Shown here in pieces: positions 8,501-15,317 of a DNA stretch of 17,054 nucleotides. The notes beneath the pieces are model-generated. The model was not told where the DNA came from. It was given only the letters and a program-made list of their open reading frames with translations, and did no database searches. A program made the translations under genes and the position numbers. The DNA is from WRMR01 sp031548645 (GTDB taxonomy: Bacteria; Planctomycetota; Planctomycetia; Pirellulales; Thermoguttaceae): positions 1-17,054 of the forward strand of contig JAVBQX010000043.1 in assembly GCA_031548645.1 (NCBI GenBank). Reading direction: 5' to 3'. The first letter of the stretch is position 1, and the number at the start of each line of letters is the position of its first letter.

Positions 8501-9397
8501 TTGCGGTTCGGCGAGTTTGGCCCAGATGATGACCGTATTGTCGCCGGGCGACTTCTCATCATGATTGGCACCGCCGGCCGTTCGCGAATCCGCCTTGGCA
8601 AACAACATGTCCGGATTGAGCTGCCAGGGAGAAACGAATTTTCGGTTTTGCGGCGGGACTGTGTGCGCGAGACTTTGTTCCAAGCCTTCGGCAAAACGTA
8701 CGGTCGATTCCAACAGTCGGCGGTTTTGCAACAAGATGGCGTGAGAATCCGGCCCGGGCGTCGATGCGGTTGCGGCCCCCGGTTGCGGCGTCGTTCGCGA
8801 CATGTCCTCGCGGACTTGCTCCAACCGCGATGTCAGCCAGTCGGCGTAATTGGCGCTCTCCAGCAGCGACCATCGGCCGCCGAGCACCTGTCGGGCGTCG
8901 AGCAGTTCGGCGTACAACATCCGCAAGTCGTCGTCGGGCAGTTCGTAGAGTTCCCGCGTTTGCCTGATTTGCAGGTCGCTGCTCGACAAAACGTCGCAGA
9001 AGTGTTTTTGGCTGCCCGACAACTTATGCTTGAGCATCTCGACCGCCGCGTTCAGGCGTTGTTCGGCGATTTGCGACGCTCCGGAAATCGCGTCGTTGCG
9101 CGGGTCGGTCGAATTGCCGACGGATTCGGGAATCGAAACGCGGAGCATGATTTCGGAGTTGAATTGAACCTGCCGGCTCGTCTCTTCCCACGCGTAGCGT
9201 TCGGCAAAATTCTTCGGCAACCGGGAAACCGGCGAAGCGTAAGGGAACCAGAGCAGATACGATGCGAGCCATCCGGCCAGGGAAAATAGAACGCACAGCG
9301 TCAGAACGGCTTGCGAACGCCTGACGCAGAAGCCTGTCCATTTCCCGAACAGCCTTTGCGTTAATGTCACCGGTTGTGTCGAATTCCGTTTCGACAT
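5531..9397 (-). CDS. RND/MMPL-superfamily membrane transporter with long disordered C-terminal tail
   Basis: A 1288-residue inner-membrane protein with RND layout. TM1 is at about 30-52 and is followed by a roughly 315-residue extracytoplasmic loop. TM2-6 lie at about 368-531 and TM7 at about 568-586, followed by a second 260-residue loop. TM8-12 lie at about 849-985. The stretch QTSGRSVLRGGLISAVVFLA (461-480) matches the post-TM4 segment of MMPL/HpnN-type transporters (typically GxSIxxxxLTTxxGF). Such proteins export lipids, hopanoids or other hydrophobic compounds using the proton gradient; substrate unknown. Residues 986-1288 are low-complexity: RET-rich (1050-1090), then Pro/Ala/Val-rich, then basic. 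The ATG follows AGGA, 61 bp after the McsA-like gene, so co-transcription is likely. The large loops are divergent (Gln/Asp/Leu-rich helices), so family assignment rests mainly on topology. Confidence 0.75.
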   Translation of the reverse strand: MSKRNSTQPVTLTQRLFGKWTGFCVRRSQAVLTLCVLFSLAGWLASYLLWFPYASPVSRLPKNFAERYAWEETSRQVQFNSEIMLRVSIPESVGNSTDPRNDAISGASQIAEQRLNAAVEMLKHKLSGSQKHFCDVLSSSDLQIRQTRELYELPDDDLRMLYAELLDARQVLGGRWSLLESANYADWLTSRLEQVREDMSRTTPQPGAATASTPGPDSHAILLQNRRLLESTVRFAEGLEQSLAHTVPPQNRKFVSPWQLNPDMLFAKADSRTAGGANHDEKSPGDNTVIIWAKLAEPQLANLLDRRVIGKTKKIDRQLIKKLNASMTELDRIVDDARQKFDDVTVESFGVPVDVHRCQTQALPTRTTGLLFTFGVLTLFFIAGIGHIRVYLAILATAVCSFGTYLGFCALWFEMITPHAFHIGVSVPLFSVCAGVLQGTACINARRRGLSLPESIAEMMQTSGRSVLRGGLISAVVFLAGVLYLWFCPVEPTTATLSFRSSLVGINLALFLLAQAVLSCLVGQLAIFPALLHIAESNDDAAVSGRLKSGETRETLSLIRIAPTVPLSANVLLTIALFAGFLFCVSRQNTSTVRGESHFVTTLEKQAAVLPILVSPPGFSCCEFEDIPGVIVCDASRLVARNDADRAVVIDNMSRVASHTSEQQKIPLSNQQTLQNSLTALYRQLAGQFSGMQHFANSEKLKPGSLQDDLRLCQSTGERLNKVCRRLPELSQAEYFECVDAWQQSVASDLVMQQKRLQNRLHHDSRPAAETTTAITKRFLNADRQSLVWLFPVKNWQATASREQPRQAIDLFLAHASQQKIEPGHPNPAQSGFPLLVLNGRQLTRQQLPVTGAVILVAMLLLIMLSHRSVPTAAMTVLILIGGVSIYGLALSALNIGFGNLTLLPVAFFPLVLPLFLESFRRRNAAPDHFEARLGGILVCFGVGIVITGHLLFSGDAAFVTAGRAMIIGWIALMLPLALNVISVLKPDIAEQELTVSESDLRHTQYSETPAERIVDPPQESNDAEAPVVKPMTQNMLNDLTYCAAPVHRKITTRETTYPVTTDRLPDYRETTCRETSRHETAKETNQREAPEQPASLATRDQLDYYRERIEATRVFDKPSPHDAEHVEPAKPVEHERIVTEQPAEALPKRKTAPPVAEPSVAKSPIAPSPVSTAAPVTPVSEVCETPVFPPVWSMGTKRRRAQKIVVEPPDKASSHHEKVVSLATPEARTLARKAKKTVLTAKSPHHDHATGDTEPPTILPLRRQAENAEQSSETAESSQNRERRKLG

Positions 9398-9458
9398 GGC
9401 TTCCTGATCCCGTCACGGATGCGTCCTGCATCGCAATAAAAAACACGACCGCAAAAAT

Positions 9459-9968
9459 TCAGTGCGGGTGTTCGTTTTCGATTTCGCGAATCTGGTCGCG
9501 CAAAATTTTGGCGTTTTCGTAGTCTTCAATCGTGACCGCCTCGTCAAGCTCACGTCGCAATTTGATCAGTTGCGTTCGACGATCCGGGGCGTTTTGCGTC
9601 GACCGGGGCGATTTACCGACATGTTGGCGCTCACCGTGAATATTTTCGATCAAAACGCCGAGTTGTTCGCCAAAACAGGTGTAATCGAAAGGACAACCGA
9701 GTCGGCCCTTGCTGCGAAATTCAAAAAAACTGATCCCGCAAACAGGGCAAAGCTGCTGGTCGATTTCCTGCAAATTTTCGACCGCCTGGTTGAGCGCAAT
9801 ATTTTGCGCCAACGACGCGGCAAGCGTCGCGGTCGCTTCGTTCTGGTCGGCCGATTCGCTGAGGTATTCCCGCGCGTGGTCTTCACATAGGTGCAACTCG
9901 ACCGGCTTCCCGCCGGTCAATTCCGTGATGTGAAATGTGGCAAACTTATCGCACTTTTGACATTTCAT
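9459..9968 (-). CDS. mcsA: McsA-like zinc-binding protein with UVR motif
   Basis: A 169-residue protein when started at the ATG giving MKCQKCDKF. The frame is open for 15 codons upstream, but those encode an unrelated hydrophobic run and the Cys pair is expected near the N terminus. Cys pairs C3/C6, C28 (with H31), C74/C77 and C92/C98 match the zinc-finger pattern of McsA, the activator of the McsB protein-arginine kinase in stress protein control. The C-terminal LRRELDEAVTIEDYENAKIL (about 136-155) is a UvrB/UvrC-type UVR helix pair. In Firmicutes McsA works with McsB, ClpC and CtsR. No McsB is adjacent here; the next gene is a membrane transporter. A role in protein quality control is inferred. 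There is no strong Shine-Dalgarno. Confidence 0.8.
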   Translation of the reverse strand: MKCQKCDKFATFHITELTGGKPVELHLCEDHAREYLSESADQNEATATLAASLAQNIALNQAVENLQEIDQQLCPVCGISFFEFRSKGRLGCPFDYTCFGEQLGVLIENIHGERQHVGKSPRSTQNAPDRRTQLIKLRRELDEAVTIEDYENAKILRDQIREIENEHPH

Positions 9969-9990
9969 CGGCGTGACAAGGGATAAAAAC

Positions 9991-9996
9991 AGTATA
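9991..9996 (-). promoter_or_regulatory. Candidate -10 element for the mcsA-like gene
   Basis: TATACT on the minus strand, 23 bp upstream of the chosen ATG. The hexamer 17 bp further up (CCGACT) matches the -35 consensus poorly. Offered only as the best candidate in the 230 bp between the isomerase gene's end hairpin and this gene. Confidence 0.25.
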
Positions 9997-10198
9997 AATA
10001 TTGCAAACGGCACAGTCGGTGATATTTACGACAATATGGCCGCCGAAAACCCGTCATGGGAAAAGATACATGAATCCGATTCGTGAAAACGATTTCCCAC
10101 GGAAGGTGAAGTGTACCAGAAAACAGGATTGAGGGCAATCCATATTTTTTTGACGCGGATATCGATTGATACAATAGAGCGTTTGCGTCAACAGTGTT

Positions 10199-10251
10199 AT
10201 TTGCAAAGAATAGAGGCAGGGCGGTCACGCGGAACGTCCTGCCATGCAAAT
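10199..10251 (-). terminator. Hairpin after the isomerase gene, probable terminator
   Basis: Starting 5 bp after the stop, two nested arms pair: TGCAAAT with ATTTGCA (outer, 10245-10251 and 10199-10205) and GGCAGG with CCTGCC (inner, 10238-10243 and 10215-10220), with an asymmetric internal loop between them. A strict T-tract is absent; TCTATTCTTTGC follows the inner stem. This marks the end of the isomerase transcript. Confidence 0.45.
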
Positions 10252-10255
10252 TTGA

Positions 10256-11101
10256 TTACACTTTCCCCAATTTCTTGAGACCTTCGAAACACCCTTTGAT
10301 CGACGCGACCGGATCTGTGCCGGTTTCATGTTCGACGATATACCATTCGGTACCGCCGATGCTTTCGCAAGCTTCAAAGACGGCGGGCCAGTCGGTTTTG
10401 TCGTCGCCGATGACGGTATCACGGTCGCCGCCGAAGGTTTTCAGGTGCACGGTCGTCGAGCGACCGGGGTAACGTTTCAGCACTTCGACCGGGTCGGCAC
10501 CGCCGCTGTAGCAGTTGCCCGTATCAAGCTGCATGACGACTTCCGCTTTCGTCTGCGAGAAAAAGCGATCCCACGGCGACGTGTTGCCGACCTTTTTCAG
10601 GTCGCCGGCATGGGCATGATATCCGACCAGCATGCCGTGCTCCGCCGCTTTGTCGGCCAGCTCGTTGAACAGATAGGCGGTCATCCGGCCGCCATCCTCC
10701 GTTTCAAGGGCGTGTTCCAAACCCGAGGGGACGATCAGGTATTTGTTGCCTAAAATCCTGTTGAATTCAACCGTCTTCTTGAATTCGTCGCCGAGCAGCG
10801 TTCCGACCGCGGTGTGCGTACCGCAGCAGACCAAGCCGTTATCGTCCATCATTTTCCGCAGGTCTTCGGCCTTGTTGTCATAATATCCTGCGAACTCAAC
10901 GCCCTTGTAACCGATTTCGCCGATGGCCTTGAGCATGGCTCCGACGTCTTTCGCCGCCTCTTTCCGCACACTGTAAACCTGCACCCCGACAGGAATTTTC
11001 TTCGCGTCATCGGCCGCGCGGACCATTTGGCTCAAACCTTGCAGGGACATGCCGAGGGCCGCAACGCCCGCACCGGCTTTCAAAAAGTGACGTCTGTTCA
11101 T
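10256..11101 (-). CDS. Tat-exported sugar phosphate isomerase/epimerase (AP endonuclease-like TIM barrel)
   Basis: A 281-residue protein. The ATG at 11101 is favoured over an in-frame TTG four codons earlier because GGAG lies 6 bp upstream. The N terminus MNRRHFLKAGAGVAALGM is a twin-arginine signal (R3, R4, F6, L7, K8), so the folded, probably metal-containing enzyme should be exported. The barrel matches the xylose isomerase-like TIM family: IPVGVQVYS opens the first strand, and conserved candidate metal ligands are H162/H164 (GYHAHAG), D193 (QLDTGN), H219 (VHLK) and E257/E259 (VEHE). Such enzymes isomerise or epimerise keto/aldo sugars; the substrate is not evident. It appears to be a single-gene unit with a terminator upstream, its own promoter and an end hairpin. 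Confidence 0.88.
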   Translation of the reverse strand: MNRRHFLKAGAGVAALGMSLQGLSQMVRAADDAKKIPVGVQVYSVRKEAAKDVGAMLKAIGEIGYKGVEFAGYYDNKAEDLRKMMDDNGLVCCGTHTAVGTLLGDEFKKTVEFNRILGNKYLIVPSGLEHALETEDGGRMTAYLFNELADKAAEHGMLVGYHAHAGDLKKVGNTSPWDRFFSQTKAEVVMQLDTGNCYSGGADPVEVLKRYPGRSTTVHLKTFGGDRDTVIGDDKTDWPAVFEACESIGGTEWYIVEHETGTDPVASIKGCFEGLKKLGKV

Positions 11102-11183
11102 TGTTGGCTCCAAAATTGAAAGTGAAAATCAAATCGGGAAAGGAGGAAATGTTTTCCGTTCCCAATGGGTGGTAATCCAAAGA

Positions 11184-11212
11184 CACAATGGCCATTATAC
11201 AGCGAAATTGTG
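11184..11212 (-). promoter_or_regulatory. Promoter core with flanking inverted repeat, upstream of the isomerase gene
   Basis: A perfect TATAAT lies on the minus strand (11199-11194), about 93 bp before the ATG and just downstream of the preceding intrinsic terminator. The -35 at 17 bp (TTTTGT) is weak. CACAAT (11184-11189) and ATTGTG (11207-11212) form a 6-bp inverted repeat that brackets the -10, a placement expected of a repressor site. The operator role is inference. Confidence 0.4.
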
Positions 11213-11240
11213 CAAAACAAAAGAGTATCGCAATATGAGG

Positions 11241-11280
11241 AAAATAAAAAACGGCCCACAACGTGATTTGTCAGGGGCCG
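11241..11280 (-). terminator. Intrinsic terminator after the BON-pepT-lipoprotein unit
   Basis: CGGCCC (11252-11257) pairs with GGGCCG (11275-11280), extended by ACAA/TTGT across a small bulge. On the minus strand the stem is followed directly by TTTTTTATTTT (11251-11241). It lies 39 bp after the lipoprotein stop and is the clearest rho-independent terminator in the window. Confidence 0.85.
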
Positions 11281-11318
11281 GTTGCCGCAAAGGCAGGTCG
11301 AAGTGCGCCAAACTCAAA

Positions 11319-11684
11319 TCATGGAGTTGCCGGTGTTTCCGGGGCGGGAGCTGCGGGAGCCGCAGGCGTTTCGGCCGGTGGAGGAGTTGCCGGAGCCGCA
11401 GGCGGTGCCTCAAATGACGGAACGGCAGGCGCATCCGCCGGTGCGGGGATAGCCGGAGCGACAGGTTGTTCCGGTGTCACCGGGGGGATTTCCGTTGCGG
11501 GGGGCGTCGCAGGTTTCGTCGCGGCTGGTGTTTTTTCGGCGTGACCTTCCGCACCATGGTCATGTCCGCAATCACACGCGGCGCCGTCCGCCGGTTTCGC
11601 ATTTTTATTTTGCGGCGGATTGCATCCGGCGACCAGTAGCGGCAAGACAGCCAAAAACATCAGTGTTGTGATCGTTTTTTTCAT
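11319..11684 (-). CDS. Small Pro/Ala-rich lipoprotein with Cys/His cluster
   Basis: A 121-residue protein. The start at MKKTITT is favoured by a strong GGAGG seven bases upstream; the frame is open 11 codons further back without support. The signal peptide ends in a lipobox (V18-A19-G20-C21), so the mature protein should be lipid-anchored at C21. A short acidic/His stretch CDCGHDHGAEGH (C37, C39, H41, H43, H48) could bind a metal ion. The remaining 70 or so residues are Pro/Ala/Glu/Thr repeats (PATPP, PAAPAAPAPE), typical of a flexible spacer. No family is recognised and the function is unknown. It is the last gene of the BON-pepT unit, 61 bp after pepT and directly before an intrinsic terminator. 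Confidence 0.75.
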   Translation of the reverse strand: MKKTITTLMFLAVLPLLVAGCNPPQNKNAKPADGAACDCGHDHGAEGHAEKTPAATKPATPPATEIPPVTPEQPVAPAIPAPADAPAVPSFEAPPAAPATPPPAETPAAPAAPAPETPATP

Positions 11685-11744
11685 TTTTTGATCCTCCATA
11701 GAAATTCTTCGAGTCATGTTGTAGTTCGAATGAAATACAACTTG

Positions 11745-12968
11745 CTAATTAACATAAAGTTGCGCAAGTTGCACCAGTGTTTCGACGGTTTTTTCCAGAA
11801 AATCGACCGAAAGCCATTCGGTGCGGCTGTGAAAATTATGTCCGCCCGTATAAATATTCGGTGTCGGAAGCCCCATTTCGGTCAGTCGCGAACCGTCCGT
11901 GCCGCCGCGAATCGGCTTCCAGTAGGGGGTTACACCGCTTCGACGGGCGGCTTCCTCCAACCGGGCAAGCATTTCCGGGTGGCCGGCCAAATTTTCGAAC
12001 ATGTTACGGTATTGCTCAACAAATGTCAACTCGATTTTCGCTTCGGGAAAGGTCTTTTGAACGTCCGCTTTGATTTCAAGTAACGTATTTTCAATTTTTT
12101 GCATGTCCGCGTCATTGAAACTCCGCAACAACATTCGGACCACGGCTTCGCCGACATGTCCCTCGAACGCATAGGGGTGCAGATACGGTTCGGCGTCTTC
12201 GGTCGTTTCCGGGGCTTGAAATTTCGGCGTTTTTGCGACAAATTCCGCGGCCACACGCACGGCATTGACCATAATACCTTTTGCCGTCCCGGGATGAATC
12301 TCGCGACCTGTCACTTTCAGCGTCGCTCCCTTCGCGGTAAAGGTTTCCTTGTTCAATTCTCCGGGCAGTCCGCCGTCCACCGTAAACGCATGTTCCGCAC
12401 CGAATTTCCCGATGTTAAAGAATTTCGTGCCGTTTCCGACTTCTTCGTCCGGCGTAAAACAGACACGGATCGTGCCGTGCGGAATATTTTCCGCGATCAG
12501 GCGTTCGATGGCCGTCATGATGGCCGCGATTCCGGATTTGTCGTCGGCTCCGAGCAAGGTCGTTCCGTCCGTCGTAACGATTTGGTGTCCTTGACATTGC
12601 CGCAAAGCGTCATCTTCCTCAATGACAAGGCCGTTCGGCAACATGATCGGCCCGGAGGTGTAATCAATCACCTGCGGTTTGACGTTTTTTCCACTGACAT
12701 CCGGGCTTGTGTCAAGATGGGCAATCCAACCAATGACTGGCACGATTTTTTCGCCATTTTTTTCAATATTTCCCGGCAAGGTCGCCGTGACATAACAGTG
12801 TTCATCGACTTGGGCGTCATTTAAACCAAGCGAATGGAGTTCATCTACCAGTATTTTCGCCAGATCGAACTGGCATTTTGTGCTCGGCACCTCTTCGCAG
12901 TCAGGTTTCGACGTCGTTTCAATTTGGACGTAACGCAGAAATCGTTCCAAAAGGGAGGAACGTGACAT
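11745..12968 (-). CDS. pepT: Peptidase T (tripeptide aminopeptidase, M20B)
   Basis: A 407-residue cytoplasmic zinc aminopeptidase that releases the N-terminal residue of tripeptides, of usual length for PepT. The motifs are intact: IAHLDTSPD (H84, D86), GADDKSG (bridging D142), FTPDEEVGNG (catalytic E175, ligand E176), TVDGG (D198) and GGHNFHSRTEW with H380 in the last ligand position. The dimerisation domain lies between about 210 and 325. The ATG follows GAGGAG by about ten bases. The start is only 18 bp after the BON-protein stop, so the two are very likely co-transcribed and perhaps translationally coupled, although their functions are not obviously linked. Confidence 0.95.
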   Translation of the reverse strand: MSRSSLLERFLRYVQIETTSKPDCEEVPSTKCQFDLAKILVDELHSLGLNDAQVDEHCYVTATLPGNIEKNGEKIVPVIGWIAHLDTSPDVSGKNVKPQVIDYTSGPIMLPNGLVIEEDDALRQCQGHQIVTTDGTTLLGADDKSGIAAIMTAIERLIAENIPHGTIRVCFTPDEEVGNGTKFFNIGKFGAEHAFTVDGGLPGELNKETFTAKGATLKVTGREIHPGTAKGIMVNAVRVAAEFVAKTPKFQAPETTEDAEPYLHPYAFEGHVGEAVVRMLLRSFNDADMQKIENTLLEIKADVQKTFPEAKIELTFVEQYRNMFENLAGHPEMLARLEEAARRSGVTPYWKPIRGGTDGSRLTEMGLPTPNIYTGGHNFHSRTEWLSVDFLEKTVETLVQLAQLYVN

Positions 12969-12986
12969 GATGGGAATCTCCTCTCC

Positions 12987-14099
12987 CTAAAAAGTCAGGT
13001 TGTTTTGCACACGCTGCACGCCGGGCTGCGCCAACAGGATGCGTTCGGCGGCCTGGCGTTGCTGTTCCGACCCGACAACGCCGGAGACCGTGACCGTGCC
13101 GTTTTCAAATTTCGCCTGAAACGGCGAAAAGAAAGAAACTTCCGGCGATTGGGCCAAGGCGTATTCGAGCCGCTTTTCCTGTTCCGCCGTTGGATCGGCG
13201 GGAATCGTGTACGTGATCGGCGGCGAGCCGTAACCGGGCAGGCTTCCCGGGGCGGTCAGCGGCGTCAACGGCGTGGGTGTTTGCGGCACTTGATCGCGGA
13301 ACCAAAGCGGGTCGGCTGCTGTCGGCAGTTGCGGTAGTGCATATTGCGTATTAGTCGCATTTTGACTATATGCGAATTGATCGGCGGACTGTTGCCGACG
13401 AATCAGCTCGTCACGCTGTCGATTTTGTTCGGCAAGTTGCTCGGCCCGTTGCCGGTTTCGCTCCTCTTCCGCGGCCCGACGCTCGGCATGTCCCTGCATG
13501 ACCCGCTGGTGATAGGTCAGTTTCTTCGGGGCGGGTTTCAGCGGAACCTGCTGCACGACCACCGTTTGTACGCGATTCCGTGATTCCTGCGGACGCGCGA
13601 CCGCGACAACCGGCTGATTTTGCATCGCTGTCGATGGGGTGGCGGGGCGCTGGGCGGAAGCGGCGGGCAAACTGTCCGGCTCATAGGTGATTTGCTCCCA
13701 TTCGTCGATCAAGAGATGCTCGTCTTCGGGCCAGTATTGCCGCAAACCGCTTTGGTATTGAATATCCGTCAAATAACCAAGGTTGTCATAATAATTAATC
13801 TGCGGAACATAGACAAGTCCCGGGACACCTGCCTGTGCGAAGCGACCTCCTGAGACGTTGCGGTCAACGGCGATCGGTGAACCGTCGGTCCAATCGCGGA
13901 TGATGCCGCGGTCGGCGAAGGGTTGCGGCGTCGTGATATTACGTTCGAGCGAGCCGTATTGCCAATAGCCGAAGCGGGTTCGGTAAGTGTAATAGCTCGG
14001 ATTTCCCGGCAGGGCATCGCTGCCCCACCATTGGGCCTTGGCCGTCGAAACGGAACAGAAAACGGAAGCAAAAACCAACAGTCCGGCAAGGTATTTCAT
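12987..14099 (-). CDS. Exported BON-domain protein with Gln/Arg-rich central region
   Basis: A 370-residue protein. MKYLAGLLVFASVFCSVSTAKA is a Sec signal with predicted cleavage after A22. The mature N-terminal 120 residues are Tyr/Trp-rich (WWGSDALPG, YYTYRTRFGYWQYG, INYYDNLGYL) and do not resemble a family I know. Residues 195-240 are a charged Arg/Glu/Gln-rich helix, probably coiled coil, followed by a Pro/Thr linker. The last 65 residues (TAEQEKRLEYAL to VQRVQNNLTF) form a BON domain with the typical GTVTVSGVV strand and RILLAQPGVQRVQNNL helix/strand. BON domains bind phospholipid or other envelope ligands. A periplasmic envelope role is inferred. The ATG is preceded by GGGGTG, and the gene is the first of the BON-pepT-lipoprotein unit. 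Confidence 0.82.
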   Translation of the reverse strand: MKYLAGLLVFASVFCSVSTAKAQWWGSDALPGNPSYYTYRTRFGYWQYGSLERNITTPQPFADRGIIRDWTDGSPIAVDRNVSGGRFAQAGVPGLVYVPQINYYDNLGYLTDIQYQSGLRQYWPEDEHLLIDEWEQITYEPDSLPAASAQRPATPSTAMQNQPVVAVARPQESRNRVQTVVVQQVPLKPAPKKLTYHQRVMQGHAERRAAEEERNRQRAEQLAEQNRQRDELIRRQQSADQFAYSQNATNTQYALPQLPTAADPLWFRDQVPQTPTPLTPLTAPGSLPGYGSPPITYTIPADPTAEQEKRLEYALAQSPEVSFFSPFQAKFENGTVTVSGVVGSEQQRQAAERILLAQPGVQRVQNNLTF

Positions 14100-14181
14100 A
14101 GCGGCACCCCGATCACGAAAGTTGACAAAACATCAGTTTCGGTATCGGCCGGTGATTGACGGACTATTACCAGAAATACGA

Positions 14182-14209
14182 AATATACAGATTGTTCCGA
14201 TTGCAGCAA
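14182..14209 (-). promoter_or_regulatory. Candidate promoter for the BON-pepT-lipoprotein unit
   Basis: On the minus strand, TTGCTG (14209-14204), a 16-bp spacer and TATATT (14187-14182), between the coiled-coil gene stop and the BON gene start, giving a leader of about 75 nt. Both hexamers deviate modestly from consensus. Confidence 0.4.
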
Positions 14210-14227
14210 CGTGGCAAAAAAGGAGAT

Positions 14228-14704
14228 TTATTTCGCCTTGGGTTGGGCGGGCATTCCGTCAGGGGCGTTGCCGAGTTGCGCGAGCACCTGCAAAATGCCG
14301 TTCAGGTGGGCGAAACGCGGGCCGAAACGATCGACGAAATCGTTGAACATGAACTCGCTGTCTCGGATCGTTTCGAAATTATCCTGAATTTCCTCGGTGA
14401 TCGAATTGAGATAGTCCGTTTGAATCCTTCCGAGCCGTTCAGCGGCTTTTTTGCAGAAATAGGCCAGTTCGGGATTCGCCTTTTTCCAGGACGCCAGTTC
14501 GCCGACCCTTTGACGGTGCGCTGCAACCTGTTGCTCGACAAGTTCTTCGAGCAATTCGTTTTGGCGGTCCTGGGCCGCAAGCATTTCCCGCATCAGGAGG
14601 CACAACTCACCGAGGGCGCTTTGCTGATCCTGCGGCACCGGTTTGGGATTGGAGGTGGCCACGTCAATCTGGGTGAAAAAATGCGGCTGTTGATCCTTAC
14701 TCAT
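14228..14704 (-). CDS. Conserved coiled-coil protein of unknown function
   Basis: A 158-residue protein, starting at MSKDQQ; the frame extends eight codons upstream, but this ATG has AGGAACAGG just before it. There is no signal peptide, so it is probably cytoplasmic. The first 30 residues are polar and Pro/Gln-rich. About 32-70 forms a Glu/Gln-rich amphipathic helix (MREMLAAQDRQNELLEELVE), probably coiled coil. The second half (72-144) is rich in helix-forming residues with distinctive WKKANPEL, TEEIQDN and DRFGPRFAHLNG stretches. I associate this pattern with an uncharacterised protein found in Pirellula-like planctomycetes, but I cannot name a family. It is separated from the BON gene by 128 bp with its own candidate promoter, so it may be a single-gene unit. 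Confidence 0.7.
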   Translation of the reverse strand: MSKDQQPHFFTQIDVATSNPKPVPQDQQSALGELCLLMREMLAAQDRQNELLEELVEQQVAAHRQRVGELASWKKANPELAYFCKKAAERLGRIQTDYLNSITEEIQDNFETIRDSEFMFNDFVDRFGPRFAHLNGILQVLAQLGNAPDGMPAQPKAK

Positions 14705-15317
14705 GATTTGCCTGTTCCTGAAAAGCAATCGAAAAAGTGAATGGTGCGGACAATACCTTGCGCGTAATCAATGCGGCAACAGGGAACTGTACGCGTGACA
14801 AGGCGTAACCGGTTCAAGGAAAAGCGGGTAAAATTTACCGTGTAGCGTTATGCGGACAAGGTGCCTTTGATACGTGGAATATCGAAATAATTTCAAGGAA
14901 ACTCGCGTCTCATCGGCTGATGAAACGAATTATATCGCAAATCCCGTCAGAGTCGCTTGACCACAAGTTTTGTTTTAAACAATCGACACCACTAGTATAA
15001 ACAGGAAAGTGCAAAATTGTCGAGCGGTTTTGGAAAAAAATCGAAATTATCTTCTCCTGAAAATATGGCTAAATCAAGCGTATTTTTTGTTCTGGCGACA
15101 ATGTCAATAATAGACAGATAATAGTGATTGTAATGGCTGTTATTCGGACTTGACAAAAAAAGCGGTAAAATATATCTTTTATGATAACATTACCTTGAAA
15201 TTTCGGCATGTGACATATTCGAATATCAATGCTCTTCGCCGCAATTTTCCGGAAATGATGATTGTCTTCGGGCAGGAACAACATGCAAGTGCCACTTCAT
15301 GCAAATCGGGAGCTGAA
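14705..15317. promoter_or_regulatory. Divergent intergenic region (613 bp) with candidate promoters
   Basis: This AT-richer region separates the minus-strand coiled-coil gene from the plus-strand ABC ATPase. I see no convincing gene or tRNA in it. For the minus gene the candidates are TTGTCC-16 bp-TAAATT (14859 down to 14832) and an isolated perfect TATAAT at 14934-14929 without a good -35. The 14832-14837 element overlaps a GGTAAA-A-TTTACC palindrome (14827-14839). TGCGGACAA occurs twice (14745-14753 and 14851-14859). The plus-strand promoter is listed separately. A perfect 12-bp palindrome ATATTCGAATAT (15215-15226) lies in the probable ABC leader. Confidence 0.4.
15150..15178 (+). promoter_or_regulatory. 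Candidate sigma70-type promoter for the ABC transporter genes
   Basis: A perfect TTGACA (15150-15155), a 17-bp spacer and TATCTT (15173-15178); TATATC at a 15-bp spacing overlaps it. Initiation here would give a leader of about 130 nt before the ATPase ATG. Confidence 0.5.

Noticed and set aside
8132..9289. A 385-codon plus-strand frame opposite the RND-type gene
   Set aside because: Antisense to a continuous membrane protein with clear TM segments; no ribosome-binding site and no known domain.
9418..9432. Hairpin GATGC-GTCCT-GCATC between the mcsA-like and RND-type genes
   Set aside because: Only 5 bp with no T-tract, in a 61-bp gap within a likely co-transcribed pair; too weak to call a terminator.
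11718..11741. Hairpin GTTGTA/TACAAC between pepT and the lipoprotein gene
   Set aside because: A 6-bp AT-rich stem with a 12-nt loop and no T-tract; it could easily occur by chance.
15150..15317. A 56-codon N-terminal extension of the ABC ATPase
   Set aside because: It would start at a TTG inside a perfect -35 element, lacks a ribosome-binding site and adds residues not found in the family; GGGAG precedes the ATG at 15318.
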